A stretch of DNA of 64,000 nt, taken from the NCBI RefSeq assembly GCF_016411865.1, contig NZ_JAEKJA010000013.1, forward strand, positions 1 to 64,000. Reading direction: 5' to 3'. A program made the translations under genes and the position numbers. Origin of the DNA: Acuticoccus mangrovi. Lineage in GTDB: Bacteria > Pseudomonadota > Alphaproteobacteria > Rhizobiales > Amorphaceae. The notes under the pieces were generated by a model. It was not told where the DNA came from. It did not search any database and saw nothing but the letters and a program-made list of their open reading frames with translations. Positions 16,469 to 24,318 of this stretch are shown one piece after another. How positions within the stretch are numbered: the first letter of the stretch is position 1; each line of letters starts with the position of its first letter.

Positions 16469-17612
16469 TCGAGCCGGGGAGGGCGCCCGCTCCGACGCCG
16501 CGGCCGCGGCGCGCGCCTTCGTCATGGAGGACGCCGCCGCGCTCGGCTTCGACGAGGCGCGCATTCTCGACCCGCGTCAGGTGAGCGGGACCCTCGGCGC
16601 GCGCCTCGACGCCGCCCTCGCCGACGGCCACCACGGCGACATGGTCTGGCTCGCCACCACCGCCGACCGCCGGCGCCATCCGCTGGCGCTCTGGGCGGAC
16701 GTCGGCGCGGTGGTGATGGTGGCGATGAACTACGGCCCGTCCGCCGATCCCCTCGAGGGCCTCGCCCACAAGGACCGCGGGCTGATCTCCGCCTATGCGC
16801 GCGGACGGGACTATCACGACCTCATGAAGGGTCGCCTCAAGACGCTGGCGCAGCGCCTCGTTGCCCGTCACGGCGGCGACGTGAAGGTGTTCGTCGACAC
16901 GGCGCCGGTCATGGAGAAGCCCCTTGCCGCTCTCGCCGGCATCGGCTGGCAGGGCAAGCACACCAATCTGGTGTCGCGGCGGCACGGCTCGTGGCTCTTT
17001 CTCGGCGCGCTCTTCACCACCTTGCAGCTTCCGGGGGACGCGCCCCATGCCGACCATTGCGGCTCCTGCCGGCGCTGCCTCGACGTCTGTCCGACCGACG
17101 CCTTCCCGGCACCCTACCGGCTCGATGCGCGGCGCTGCCTCGCCTATCTCACGGTGGAAGCGAAGACGATGATCCCGCGCCCGTTTCGGCGCCCGATGGC
17201 GAACCGCGTGTTCGGCTGCGACGATTGCCTCGCCGTCTGCCCCTGGAACCGCTTTGCGAGCACGGCGCGGGAGGCGAAGCTCGCCGGCGGAGACGATGCG
17301 ATGGAGCCGCCGCTTGCCGTTCTCGCCGAACTGGACGATCCCTCATTCCGCGCCCGCTTCGCCGGATCGCCGGTGAAGCGGGTGGGGCGAGAGCGCTTCG
17401 TGCGCAACGTGATGGTGGCCGTCGGCAACGCGCACGACCCGGCGTTCGAGCCGGTCATCATCGCCCGGACCGCCGACGATGCGCCGCAGGTGCGCGCCGC
17501 CGCCGCCTGGGCAGCCCGTGAGACGATGGCGCCCGAGCGCGTCCGTCGCCTTGCCGAACAGCGTCTGGAAAAGGAGCGCGATCCTATGGTGCGCGCGGAG
17601 TGGGCGGCGTGA
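16449..17612 (+). CDS. queG: Epoxyqueuosine reductase
   Basis: A 387-residue cobalamin- and iron-sulfur-dependent enzyme making queuosine from epoxyqueuosine, the last step in the tRNA wobble-base pathway. GYGPS-like AMNYGPSADP is near residue 95. The two 4Fe-4S clusters are carried by CGSCRRCLDVCP (near 205) and CDDCLAVCPW (near 257), with a further Cys in DARRCLAYL. A HEAT-like repeat closes the protein (FVRNVMVAVGN onward). It overlaps fzlA by 20 bases and the next gene by four (GTGA). Confidence 0.95.
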   Translation: MPTSTSDRAGEGARSDAAAAARAFVMEDAAALGFDEARILDPRQVSGTLGARLDAALADGHHGDMVWLATTADRRRHPLALWADVGAVVMVAMNYGPSADPLEGLAHKDRGLISAYARGRDYHDLMKGRLKTLAQRLVARHGGDVKVFVDTAPVMEKPLAALAGIGWQGKHTNLVSRRHGSWLFLGALFTTLQLPGDAPHADHCGSCRRCLDVCPTDAFPAPYRLDARRCLAYLTVEAKTMIPRPFRRPMANRVFGCDDCLAVCPWNRFASTAREAKLAGGDDAMEPPLAVLAELDDPSFRARFAGSPVKRVGRERFVRNVMVAVGNAHDPAFEPVIIARTADDAPQVRAAAAWAARETMAPERVRRLAEQRLEKERDPMVRAEWAA

Positions 17613-18496
17613 GCGAGCCGCACGACATGCGATTGGTGGCCCTCGGCTTCGGCTACAGCGCCAAGGCGTTCATGCGTCGGGTCCGACCGAAGAGCGTGGT
17701 CGGCACCACGCGCTCGGCGGAAAAGGCCGACGATCTCCACCAATGGGGCGTGCGCTCCATTCTGATGCATGGCGAGCCGAGCGCGACGCTCGCCGAAGCG
17801 CTGCGCGAGGCGACGCACGTTCTGGTGTCGGCGGCGCCCGGGGAGCGGGGCGATCCGTTTCTGCACCAGGTGGAGCGCGATCTCGCCCACGCCGAACAGC
17901 TGGAGTGGATCGGCTATCTCTCCACCGTCGGCGTCTACGGCGACCATCAGGGCGCGGAGGTGGACGAGCGGGCCCAGTGCATGCCGATGTCCGACCGCGG
18001 CGTCTGGCGGCTCGGGGCGGAGGAGGCCTGGTCGGCGCTCGGACGACGGATCGGCGTGCCGGTGGGCATCTTCCGCCTTGCCGGCATCTACGGGCCGGGC
18101 CGCAACAAGCTCGTCTCGCTCGCCGAAGGTCGGGCCAGGCGGGTGATCAAGAAGGGGCAGGTGTTCAACCGCATCCACGTGGACGACATCGCCGCGACCC
18201 TCGAGGCCGCCGTCGCCCGGCCGCAGCATCGCATCTACAACGTCGCCGACGACCTGCCCGCCCCGCCGGAGGACGTCTTGACCTACGCCGCCGAGCTCAT
18301 GGGCGTCGATCCGCCGCCCGCCGTGCCGTTCGATGATGCCGCCCTCTCCCCGATGGCGCGCACCTTCTATGGCGAGGTGAAGCGTGTTTCCAATCGCCGC
18401 ATCCGCACGGAGCTGGGCGTGCGCCTCGCAAACCCCACCTATAGGGAAGGATTGAGAGGCTTGTGGGAGAGCGGACGATGGAACGAACGCTTCTGA
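17609..18496 (+). CDS. NAD-dependent epimerase/dehydratase-like SDR (YeeZ-like)
   Basis: A 295-residue extended short-chain dehydrogenase-fold protein. The glycine motif is reduced to LGFGYSAKAF near residue 10, followed by VVGTTRS, YLSTVGVYGDH (Ser/Tyr region near residue 105) and FRLAGIYGPGRN. The YxxxK catalytic motif is not obvious, so its reaction is unclear. The GTG at 17609 is selected because GGAG precedes it by eight bases and because GTGA overlaps the queG stop; a GTG three codons earlier is less likely. It follows queG in many alphaproteobacteria. Confidence 0.85.
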   Translation: MSEPHDMRLVALGFGYSAKAFMRRVRPKSVVGTTRSAEKADDLHQWGVRSILMHGEPSATLAEALREATHVLVSAAPGERGDPFLHQVERDLAHAEQLEWIGYLSTVGVYGDHQGAEVDERAQCMPMSDRGVWRLGAEEAWSALGRRIGVPVGIFRLAGIYGPGRNKLVSLAEGRARRVIKKGQVFNRIHVDDIAATLEAAVARPQHRIYNVADDLPAPPEDVLTYAAELMGVDPPPAVPFDDAALSPMARTFYGEVKRVSNRRIRTELGVRLANPTYREGLRGLWESGRWNERF

Positions 18497-18735
18497 TCGC
18501 CGCGGCGGCGGTGCTGACGGTGGGGCCGGTCGCCGCACAATCCGCCGACCAGTATCAGAACCGGCTGAACCTGCAGAATTCGCAGCGCCAGCTCGATCAG
18601 ATCTCGCGTGATCGGCAGATCACCACGCGCGACACGACGCGCGCCATCAACGACCGGATCGACCGGCAGTCGCTGCAGCGCCAGATCGACGCCAACTCGA
18701 TGCCGCGCTACACCGTCGATCCGCAGCAGCGCTGA
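18478..18735 (+). CDS. Small secreted hypothetical protein
   Basis: An 85-residue protein with a clear signal peptide (MERTLLIAAAAVLTVGPVAA) and a mature, very hydrophilic segment rich in Gln, Arg and Asp (QNRLNLQNSQRQLDQ, then RQITTRDTTR) that looks helical. I do not recognise its family. The ATG at 18478 has GGGAGAG before it and overlaps the SDR gene by 19 bases. It is closed off by the strong inverted repeat at 18751-18799. A periplasmic or membrane-associated role is likely. Confidence 0.65.
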   Translation: MERTLLIAAAAVLTVGPVAAQSADQYQNRLNLQNSQRQLDQISRDRQITTRDTTRAINDRIDRQSLQRQIDANSMPRYTVDPQQR

Positions 18736-18750
18736 CGGCGCGCGGCGTCG

Positions 18751-18799
18751 GCCCAATGACAAACGCCGGCGCGGAGGGCGCCGGCGTTTGTCATTGGGC
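18751..18799. terminator. Perfect 22-bp inverted repeat, bidirectional terminator
   Basis: A 22-base stem with no mismatch around the five-base loop GGAGG, between convergent genes. The core AAACGCCGGCGC / GCGCCGGCGTTT puts a T-run after the stem in both directions, and the flanks GCCCAATGAC / GTCATTGGGC extend the pairing. It should stop both the queG operon and leuA. Confidence 0.75.
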
Positions 18800-18900
18800 T
18801 CTCGCTAGAGCTCGGGGCGGGTCGACGAACTCGGGCTCGTCGCCCCGCTCCGGCGCCATCCTGGGGAGAGGAGGGGCGGCCCACCGGTCCTCCCCCCACG

Positions 18901-20439
18901 TCAGGCGGCGTTGACGGCCTGGGCGTGCTGGCGGCGGCGCGCCATCAGCTTGTTGACGGCCGCGACATAGGCTTTGGCCGAGGCGACGAGGGTGTCGACG
19001 TCGGCGCCGCGGCCCGATTCGATGCGGCCGCCCTGCTCCAGGCGAACCGATACCTCGGCCTGCGCGTCGGTCCCCTCGGTGACGGCGTGCACCTGGTAGA
19101 GGGAGAGCTTCGCCTCGTGCGGCAGAATCTTCTTCACCGCGTTGAACACGGCGTCCACCGGGCCCGATCCCGTCGCCTCCTCGGTGACGTGGCGGCCGTT
19201 GACGTCCATCACCAGGATCGCCTTCTGCGGCCCGCCGGTGCCGGCGATCACCGTCAGCGACATCACCTTGGCGCTCTCCGCGTCCTCGGTGATGTGATCC
19301 TCGATCAGCGCCTCGATGTCCTCGTCGTAGACGTGCTTCTTGCGGTCGGCGAGGTCCTTGAAGCGGCGGAACGCCTCCTGCAGGGCGTTGCCGCCCAGTT
19401 CGTAGCCGAGCTCGGCGAGCTTCTCCTTGAAGGCGTGGCGCCCGGAGTGCTTGCCCATGACGAGCGAGGTGGCCCGCACGCCGACGTCCTCCGGCCGCAT
19501 GATCTCGTAGGTCTCGGCGTGCTTCAGCATGCCGTCCTGATGGATGCCGGATTCGTGGGCGAAGGCGTTCTTGCCGACGATCGCCTTGTTGTACTGCACC
19601 GTGAAGCCGGAGGCGACGGCGACGAGCTTCGAGGCGCGGGTGAGCTGCGTGGTGTCGACGCGGGTGGTGTAGGGCAGCACGTCGGCGCGGGTTCTGACCG
19701 CCATCACGATCTCCTCCAGCGCGGCGTTGCCCGCCCGCTCGCCGAGACCGTTGATGGTGCATTCCACCTGCCGTGCGCCGCCTTCCACGCCCGCCAGCGA
19801 GTTGGCGACGGCGAGGCCCAGATCGTTGTGGCAGTGGACGGAGAAGACCGCCTTGTCGGCGTCCGGCACGTTGGCGCGGACATACTCGAACATCGCCTTG
19901 TACTCCGCCGGGACGCAGTAGCCGACGGTGTCCGGCAGGTTGATGGTGGTGGCGCCGGCGCGGATCGCCACCTCGACGCATTTCGCCAGATAGTCGAGCG
20001 GGGTGCGCGTCGCGTCCATCGCCGACCACTCGATGTCGTCGCACAGGTTGCGGGCCTGGCGCACCGTCGCGTTGATGATCTCGAGCACCTCGTCCTGATT
20101 CTTCTTCATCTGGTGCTCCAGATGGATCGGGGAGGTGGAGACGAAGGTGTGAATGCGCGGGCGCCTGGCGTGCCGCACGGCCTCGCCGGCGCGATCGATG
20201 TCGGCCGGGATCGCGCGGGCGAGGCCGGCGATGACGCTGGTCTCCACCTGACGAGCGATCTCCGATACCGCCTCGAAGTCTCCCTCGGAGGCGATCGGGA
20301 AGCCGGCCTCGATCACGTCCACCCCCATCTCGTCGAGCAGGGTGGCGATCTGGACCTTCTCGTCCAGCGTCATGGAGGCGCCGGGGCTTTGCTCGCCGTC
20401 GCGCAGGGTGGTGTCGAAAATGATGATCTGATCGCTCAT
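18901..20439 (-). CDS. leuA: 2-isopropylmalate synthase
   Basis: A 512-residue enzyme that condenses acetyl-CoA with 2-oxoisovalerate, the first committed step of leucine synthesis. [12 protein letters not shown] is at residues 9-20, the metal-binding HCHNDLG near 205, and the C-terminal regulatory LeuA dimer domain covers about 395-500 (leucine feedback site). It stands alone, without leuB, C or D. A short ORF with four consecutive Leu codons and adjacent hairpins lies 100-195 bases upstream, so leucine-sensitive attenuation is likely. Confidence 0.97.
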   Translation of the reverse strand: MSDQIIIFDTTLRDGEQSPGASMTLDEKVQIATLLDEMGVDVIEAGFPIASEGDFEAVSEIARQVETSVIAGLARAIPADIDRAGEAVRHARRPRIHTFVSTSPIHLEHQMKKNQDEVLEIINATVRQARNLCDDIEWSAMDATRTPLDYLAKCVEVAIRAGATTINLPDTVGYCVPAEYKAMFEYVRANVPDADKAVFSVHCHNDLGLAVANSLAGVEGGARQVECTINGLGERAGNAALEEIVMAVRTRADVLPYTTRVDTTQLTRASKLVAVASGFTVQYNKAIVGKNAFAHESGIHQDGMLKHAETYEIMRPEDVGVRATSLVMGKHSGRHAFKEKLAELGYELGGNALQEAFRRFKDLADRKKHVYDEDIEALIEDHITEDAESAKVMSLTVIAGTGGPQKAILVMDVNGRHVTEEATGSGPVDAVFNAVKKILPHEAKLSLYQVHAVTEGTDAQAEVSVRLEQGGRIESGRGADVDTLVASAKAYVAAVNKLMARRRQHAQAVNAA

Positions 20440-20478
20440 GGCTCTTGTCCTAGGGCGGCGGGCGTACGGCCGGACCGC

Positions 20479-20548
20479 ATGATCGGGTCTGTGTTTCGAT
20501 CATCCCCTGAACGTGCGCCCGTCTCGGCGGGCCGCCGACGCTCAGGGG
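20479..20548 (-). promoter_or_regulatory. Hairpins of a leuA attenuator
   Basis: Directly behind the leader peptide, ACGCTCAGGGG (20538-20548) pairs over 11 bases, with one G-U pair, with CCCCTGAACGT (20504-20514). The leader stop codon lies within this stem. Next to it ATGATCG (20479-20485) pairs with CGATCAT (20497-20503). No U-run follows the second stem, so termination may be Rho-dependent or the control may be translational. Confidence 0.45.
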
Positions 20549-20634
20549 CTGGTAAGGAGAAGGAGGCCGAGCGCGCCCGTCCCGATCGTAGCGATCGGCC
20601 GCAGAGGGCATGGGAGGGCGTCGGTATGTCTCAT
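20542..20634 (-). CDS. Leucine-rich leader peptide of leuA
   Basis: A 30-codon ORF beginning MRHTDALPCPLRPI and ending ALGLLLLTSP. It holds seven Leu codons, four of them in a row (CTC CTT CTC CTT) five codons from the end and just before the hairpin region. This is the arrangement of classical amino-acid attenuation: ribosomes short of charged tRNA-Leu would stall on the run. The ribosome site is weak, and the ORF is short enough to arise by chance, but position, composition and the stop codon within a hairpin agree. Confidence 0.55.
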   Translation of the reverse strand: MRHTDALPCPLRPIATIGTGALGLLLLTSP

Positions 20635-20696
20635 GGCGCGTGTTTGTACACCCGTGCCGCTTCGTTGACCAGTGGCTTTCTCGCCGCCGCCGCCGG

Positions 20697-21254
20697 CTAA
20701 TTCGACTTCGCACCGCCCGGCGACAGCAGCACCCGCACCCGCGAGCGCGATTCCACCCGGGCGATGCCGGTGTCGAGGTTCACCGTGATCGTGTCGCCGG
20801 TGATGACGTTGCCGTCCTGCGACAGCGTCACGTTGCCGTTGAGCGCCAGGGTGCGGTCGTCGAAATTGACCGTTCCGGCGTCACCCGTCGCCGACTGGCC
20901 GTTGGCGGTGAGGAGCACCTTCCCGTCGGCCTCGAGGCGCGAGATGCGCTGGTTCTGCGGCGTCGCCGGGGCATCTCCGTCGGTGCGCGGGGCTTGCGGG
21001 TTCGCGGCATAGTGGACGGTGAGGCGCGAGGTCTGCAGCGAGGCCTCCTTCTGGCGCACCGTCACGTTGCCGGTGAACACGGCGATGTTGGACTTGTCCT
21101 GAACCTCGAGGGCGTCGGCCTCGATCTCGATCGGGGTGTTCTGATCGGACCCGAAGTCGGCGAAGCCCGTCTGGAGTGTCTGCGCGGCCGAGGCGGAGAG
21201 ACTGGCCGCAAGGATGGCGATGACGAGCCCTGCGCGCGCCCATGGGAAGATCAT
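20697..21254 (-). CDS. lptA: LPS transport periplasmic protein LptA
   Basis: A 185-residue OstA-domain protein that forms the periplasmic bridge carrying lipopolysaccharide to the outer membrane. A signal peptide covers about residues 1-24 (ILAASLSASAAQ). The mature part starts with TPIEIEADALEVQD and shows the repeated strand pattern IAVFTGNVTVRQKEA and ALNGNVTLSQDGNVITGD. The ATG at 21254 has GGAG nine bases upstream. It follows lptC by 31 bases. Unusually, no lptB or rpoN follows in this orientation; leuA does. Confidence 0.92.
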   Translation of the reverse strand: MIFPWARAGLVIAILAASLSASAAQTLQTGFADFGSDQNTPIEIEADALEVQDKSNIAVFTGNVTVRQKEASLQTSRLTVHYAANPQAPRTDGDAPATPQNQRISRLEADGKVLLTANGQSATGDAGTVNFDDRTLALNGNVTLSQDGNVITGDTITVNLDTGIARVESRSRVRVLLSPGGAKSN

Positions 21255-21285
21255 AACGGTCGTCTCCGGATGATGCCTTAATCGG

Positions 21286-21936
21286 TCAAGGTGCGGGGTT
21301 GATGACAATGGAGACGCCACCCGTCATCCGGATGCGTGCGCCACCTTCGGTGATGTCGATGCGACCGGCGCGGATGTGGCCGCGCGGCGAGGTGATCTCG
21401 ATGCCGCCGTCGCCTTCCACCCGGCCTTCGCGCAGGAACACGGTGGCCGCGTTCAGCTGAGCCTCGTTGCCGTCCGAGGAGACCAGCGACACGCCCTCAG
21501 ACACGTCGAGCACCTCGGTGCTCGTGTTGTAGGTCGCCTCGTTGCCGTGGATCGTCACGCGCTGGTCGTTACCCATGTCGAGATCGGCGTTGAGCCCTTC
21601 GAGGGTGAGCCGCGCCGGATTGAGGAGGCTCTGCACCGCACGGTCGGCGACCACCTCGTAACGCCGCCCTTCGCCGAGATGACCGGCGAGGCGGGGGGAA
21701 TTCATCACCAGCCCGTCGGCGGTGAGCGACAGGCCGGCAAGCGCGGAGAAGGGCAGCAGCTTCGGCAGCACCGCCGCCGCCGTGAGGCCGAGCGCGATGA
21801 TGGCGCTCACGATCGGAATGACGACCCTAAGCCGGCGGACGCGCCGCGTGTGCCGGCGAGCGCGACGCTGCTCGAGGTGACGCCCGCCGTCGGCGGTCGC
21901 GTCCGCATAGGAGAAGGTGGCGCTCGCGTCGGTCAT
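21286..21936 (-). CDS. lptC: LPS export system protein LptC
   Basis: A 216-residue bitopic inner-membrane protein. A cytoplasmic Arg-rich stretch is followed by one transmembrane helix (VVIPIVSAIIALGLTAAAV, about 38-58) and a periplasmic beta-jellyroll of OstA type (SLTADGLVMNSPRLAGH onward, ending GRIDITEGGARIRM). It hands lipopolysaccharide from the LptBFG transporter to LptA. Its start codon overlaps the RNase D stop by four bases (ATGA), so it is co-translated with that gene. Confidence 0.9.
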   Translation of the reverse strand: MTDASATFSYADATADGGRHLEQRRARRHTRRVRRLRVVIPIVSAIIALGLTAAAVLPKLLPFSALAGLSLTADGLVMNSPRLAGHLGEGRRYEVVADRAVQSLLNPARLTLEGLNADLDMGNDQRVTIHGNEATYNTSTEVLDVSEGVSLVSSDGNEAQLNAATVFLREGRVEGDGGIEITSPRGHIRAGRIDITEGGARIRMTGGVSIVINPAP

Positions 21937-22547
21937 GAGTGGGCGAAGATGTCTGTTTCGGGCCAGCCGGCAAGGTCGAGGGTCACGCGCGTCGGGAGGA
22001 AGGCGAAGATCTCGCGGGCGAGGGCGAGGCGTTCTTCGCGCTCCAGCATGCCGGTGAGCACGTCGCGAATCCTGTGGAGGTAGAGCACGTCGGAGGCCGC
22101 ATAGGTGAGCTGCGCGTCGGACAGGCTGGGCGAGCCCCAGTCCGAGCTCTGCTGCTGCTTGGAGATGTCCTCGCCCACGAGCTCGCGGGCGAGCTCCTTG
22201 AGGCCGTGCCGATCCGTGTAGGTGCGCACCAGCTTGGAGGCGATCTTGGTGCAGTAGACGGGCGCCGGCATGACCCCGAACGTCGCCCTCAGGATGCCCA
22301 TGTCGAACCGGGCATAGTGGAAGATCTTTTCCACGGCCGGATCGGCGAGCAGTGCCTGGAGGTGGGGGGCTTCCCTCTGCCCCCGGGCGATCTGTACGAT
22401 GTCCACGGAGCCGTCGCCCGTCGACATCTGCACGACGCAGAGGCGATCACGCGGGTATTGCAGCCCCATCGCCTCGGTATCGATGGCTATGGAGGAGATG
22501 CCAGCATGCGGGACGGGCAGATCACCCTGATGGTGTCGGATCTTCAC
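21933..22547 (-). CDS. Ribonuclease D-type 3'-5' exonuclease
   Basis: A 204-residue DEDDy exonuclease. The catalytic acids are in AIDTEAMGL (Asp, Glu), FHYARFDMGIL (Asp) and YAASDVLYLHRIRD (Tyr, Asp). It lacks the HRDC domain of full-length RNase D, as is normal for the short alphaproteobacterial version. It trims RNA 3' ends. The GTG at 22547 is chosen since GGAG lies five bases ahead and the family starts with this KIRHHQGDLP segment; the ATG at 22571 is an alternative. It heads an operon with lptC and lptA. Confidence 0.88.
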   Translation of the reverse strand: MKIRHHQGDLPVPHAGISSIAIDTEAMGLQYPRDRLCVVQMSTGDGSVDIVQIARGQREAPHLQALLADPAVEKIFHYARFDMGILRATFGVMPAPVYCTKIASKLVRTYTDRHGLKELARELVGEDISKQQQSSDWGSPSLSDAQLTYAASDVLYLHRIRDVLTGMLEREERLALAREIFAFLPTRVTLDLAGWPETDIFAHS

Positions 22548-22696
22548 CGTGGCTCCAAGTTTACGTGTCATGCCCTGTGATGGGGATGAAACCGCGCCTT
22601 GACAATGTTTTCCGTCGCATCGGGTGCATTTGATATGCCGATGCCTCATTTGCGTGTCATTGAGGAAACGGCTTCGCGAATGTTCGGGAGTTGCGA

Positions 22697-24229
22697 ATGC
22701 CATGCCGTTTGAGAGGGGAGCGTCGTGTGGTCGCGGCACTCCTCGCCGGTCTGATGATCGCGCCGCCGCCTGTCGCCGCGGCGGGCGCCAGCGTGGCGAC
22801 GCTTGCGAGCACCGGCGGGTCGATCGCCGAAGTCACCGTGGCGACCACCGAGGATCCGGCAGAAGCCGTGCCGGAAGCGTCCGGCACTCCCCGGGACGGG
22901 ACCGAAGACGCCACAGACGCCGCGGGCGAAGCCACCGAGGATGCCGTCGGGGCGAGCGCCGAGGACGAGCCGGCCGAAGCCGAAAGGGAGAAGACGGAGG
23001 AGGACGCGGCGAAGGCGGCGGAGACGGCCGAGCTTTGCCGCCTCCTCGTCACGGCCGCCGATCGCTACCGCGTGCCGCACGACTTCTTCATTCGGCTGAT
23101 CTGGAAGGAGAGCCGCTTCAACGCCGGCGCGGTCAGCCCGATGGGGGCGGAGGGGATCGCCCAGTTCATGCCCGGCACCGCCCGCATCCGCGGCCTCGCC
23201 AATCCGTTCGACCGGAGGGAGGCCCTCTTCGCCTCCGCCCATTTCCTCGCCGACCTCAAGCAGCGCTTCGGCTCCTGGGGGCTCGCGGCGGCCGGCTACA
23301 ATGGCGGGCCGAACCGCGTGCCGCCCTTCGTCGCCGGCGACGGGGGGCTGCCCTACGAGACCATCGACTACGTCTTCTCGATCACTGGACGCTCGGCCCA
23401 CTATTGGGCGCTGCGGGCGCGCCGGGCCGCGACGCGGGCGGCGGAGGCGGCCGTGCTGGAGGCGCGCTGGGAGGCCGACGTGCTCGGCTCGATGGGATCG
23501 CTCGGCGGTGCCGCACCCGCCGCGATCCCGACGCCCCTGGAGCGGCCTGCAGCGACTTCGACGACGGCGGAGCGGCCTGCAGCGACTTCGACGACGGCGG
23601 AGCGGCCTGCCGCGACTTTGACCACGGCGGAGCGGCCTGCTGCGACCCCGCTGACGGCAAAGCGGCCTGCCGCGACCCCGGTAACGACGGAGCCGTCTGC
23701 CGCGCTGGAGGTGGAGGCGGTCGAAGGGTCCTCCGGCGCGGACGCGACCGCCGCGCCACCCGCCGCCGAGGACGACGGCTCTGCGACGGCCGAGCCCGTG
23801 GAGGTGGCAGCCGCCGCGGGCGACGTCATCTCCGACGCGGAGAGCGTCGCGACGGAGATGCCGACCCCGCAGCCGCGGCCCGACTACCAGGCCGAGATCG
23901 ATTGCCCGACGCTCATCGCTCGCCTCGGGCGGCAGCGTTCCGTCGCCCCGCCTGCGGATACGGCCGGCGGGTGGACGCCGTGGGGGGCGCAGGTCGCGGG
24001 CCACCCGAATCGGACCATCGCCATGCGCCAATATGCTCGGCTCAAGCCCCGTCTGCCGGGCGATCTCGTCGCCAAGGGGCCGCACGTGGTGCTCCGCCGC
24101 TTCGCGGCGCGCGGCCGGCGGCCGATTCACGCGGTGCAGTTCGGCGCGACCAACCGGGCCGAGGCACAGGCGCTCTGCAAGCGCATCTCGGCCGCGCTTG
24201 CGCCGTGCGTGGTCGTTCGCAACAGCTGA
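22697..24229 (+). CDS. Secreted lytic transglycosylase with C-terminal SPOR-like domain
   Basis: A 510-residue exported protein. After a signal peptide (about 1-28) comes an acidic, Glu/Ala-rich linker (35-105). The SLT domain is at about 110-235: the catalytic Glu is in IWKESRFNAGAVSPMGAEG (near residue 138), with GIAQFMPGTA and AAGYNGGPNRV behind it. A Pro/Ala/Thr region with five 10-residue repeats (ERPAATSTTA type) spans about 282-332. The last 75 residues (RTIAMRQYARLKPRLPGDLV, then FGATNRAEAQALCKRI) resemble a SPOR peptidoglycan-binding domain. It cleaves glycan strands, probably at sites chosen by the SPOR domain. The ATG at 22697 has GGGAG six bases before it. Confidence 0.88.
   Translation: MPCRLRGERRVVAALLAGLMIAPPPVAAAGASVATLASTGGSIAEVTVATTEDPAEAVPEASGTPRDGTEDATDAAGEATEDAVGASAEDEPAEAEREKTEEDAAKAAETAELCRLLVTAADRYRVPHDFFIRLIWKESRFNAGAVSPMGAEGIAQFMPGTARIRGLANPFDRREALFASAHFLADLKQRFGSWGLAAAGYNGGPNRVPPFVAGDGGLPYETIDYVFSITGRSAHYWALRARRAATRAAEAAVLEARWEADVLGSMGSLGGAAPAAIPTPLERPAATSTTAERPAATSTTAERPAATLTTAERPAATPLTAKRPAATPVTTEPSAALEVEAVEGSSGADATAAPPAAEDDGSATAEPVEVAAAAGDVISDAESVATEMPTPQPRPDYQAEIDCPTLIARLGRQRSVAPPADTAGGWTPWGAQVAGHPNRTIAMRQYARLKPRLPGDLVAKGPHVVLRRFAARGRRPIHAVQFGATNRAEAQALCKRISAALAPCVVVRNS
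23541..23690 (+). repeat. Five tandem 30-bp coding repeats
   Basis: Five head-to-tail 30-base units beginning AGCGGCCTGC. The first two are identical and the later ones drift (TTTG, CCCCG variants). Each encodes a ten-residue R-P-A-A-T-x-x-T-x-x unit of the transglycosylase linker. The identity of the first two points to recent slippage or unequal crossing-over, so the number may vary between strains. Confidence 0.9.
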
Positions 24230-24318
24230 ACAATTCGCCAATTGCAAACGAACGAGAACTCGGCCCACAACTGACTCAAATCGACAAGAAGACATTTAGT
24301 AGCGTGAGGCCGAACGGA

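Noticed and set aside
22599-22636. TTGACA box in front of the transglycosylase gene
   Set aside because: No acceptable -10 lies at 16-18 bases; the nearest AT-rich hexamer is 26 bases away.
23541-23690. CRISPR array
   Set aside because: The 30-bp units are contiguous without spacers and lie in frame within a coding region.
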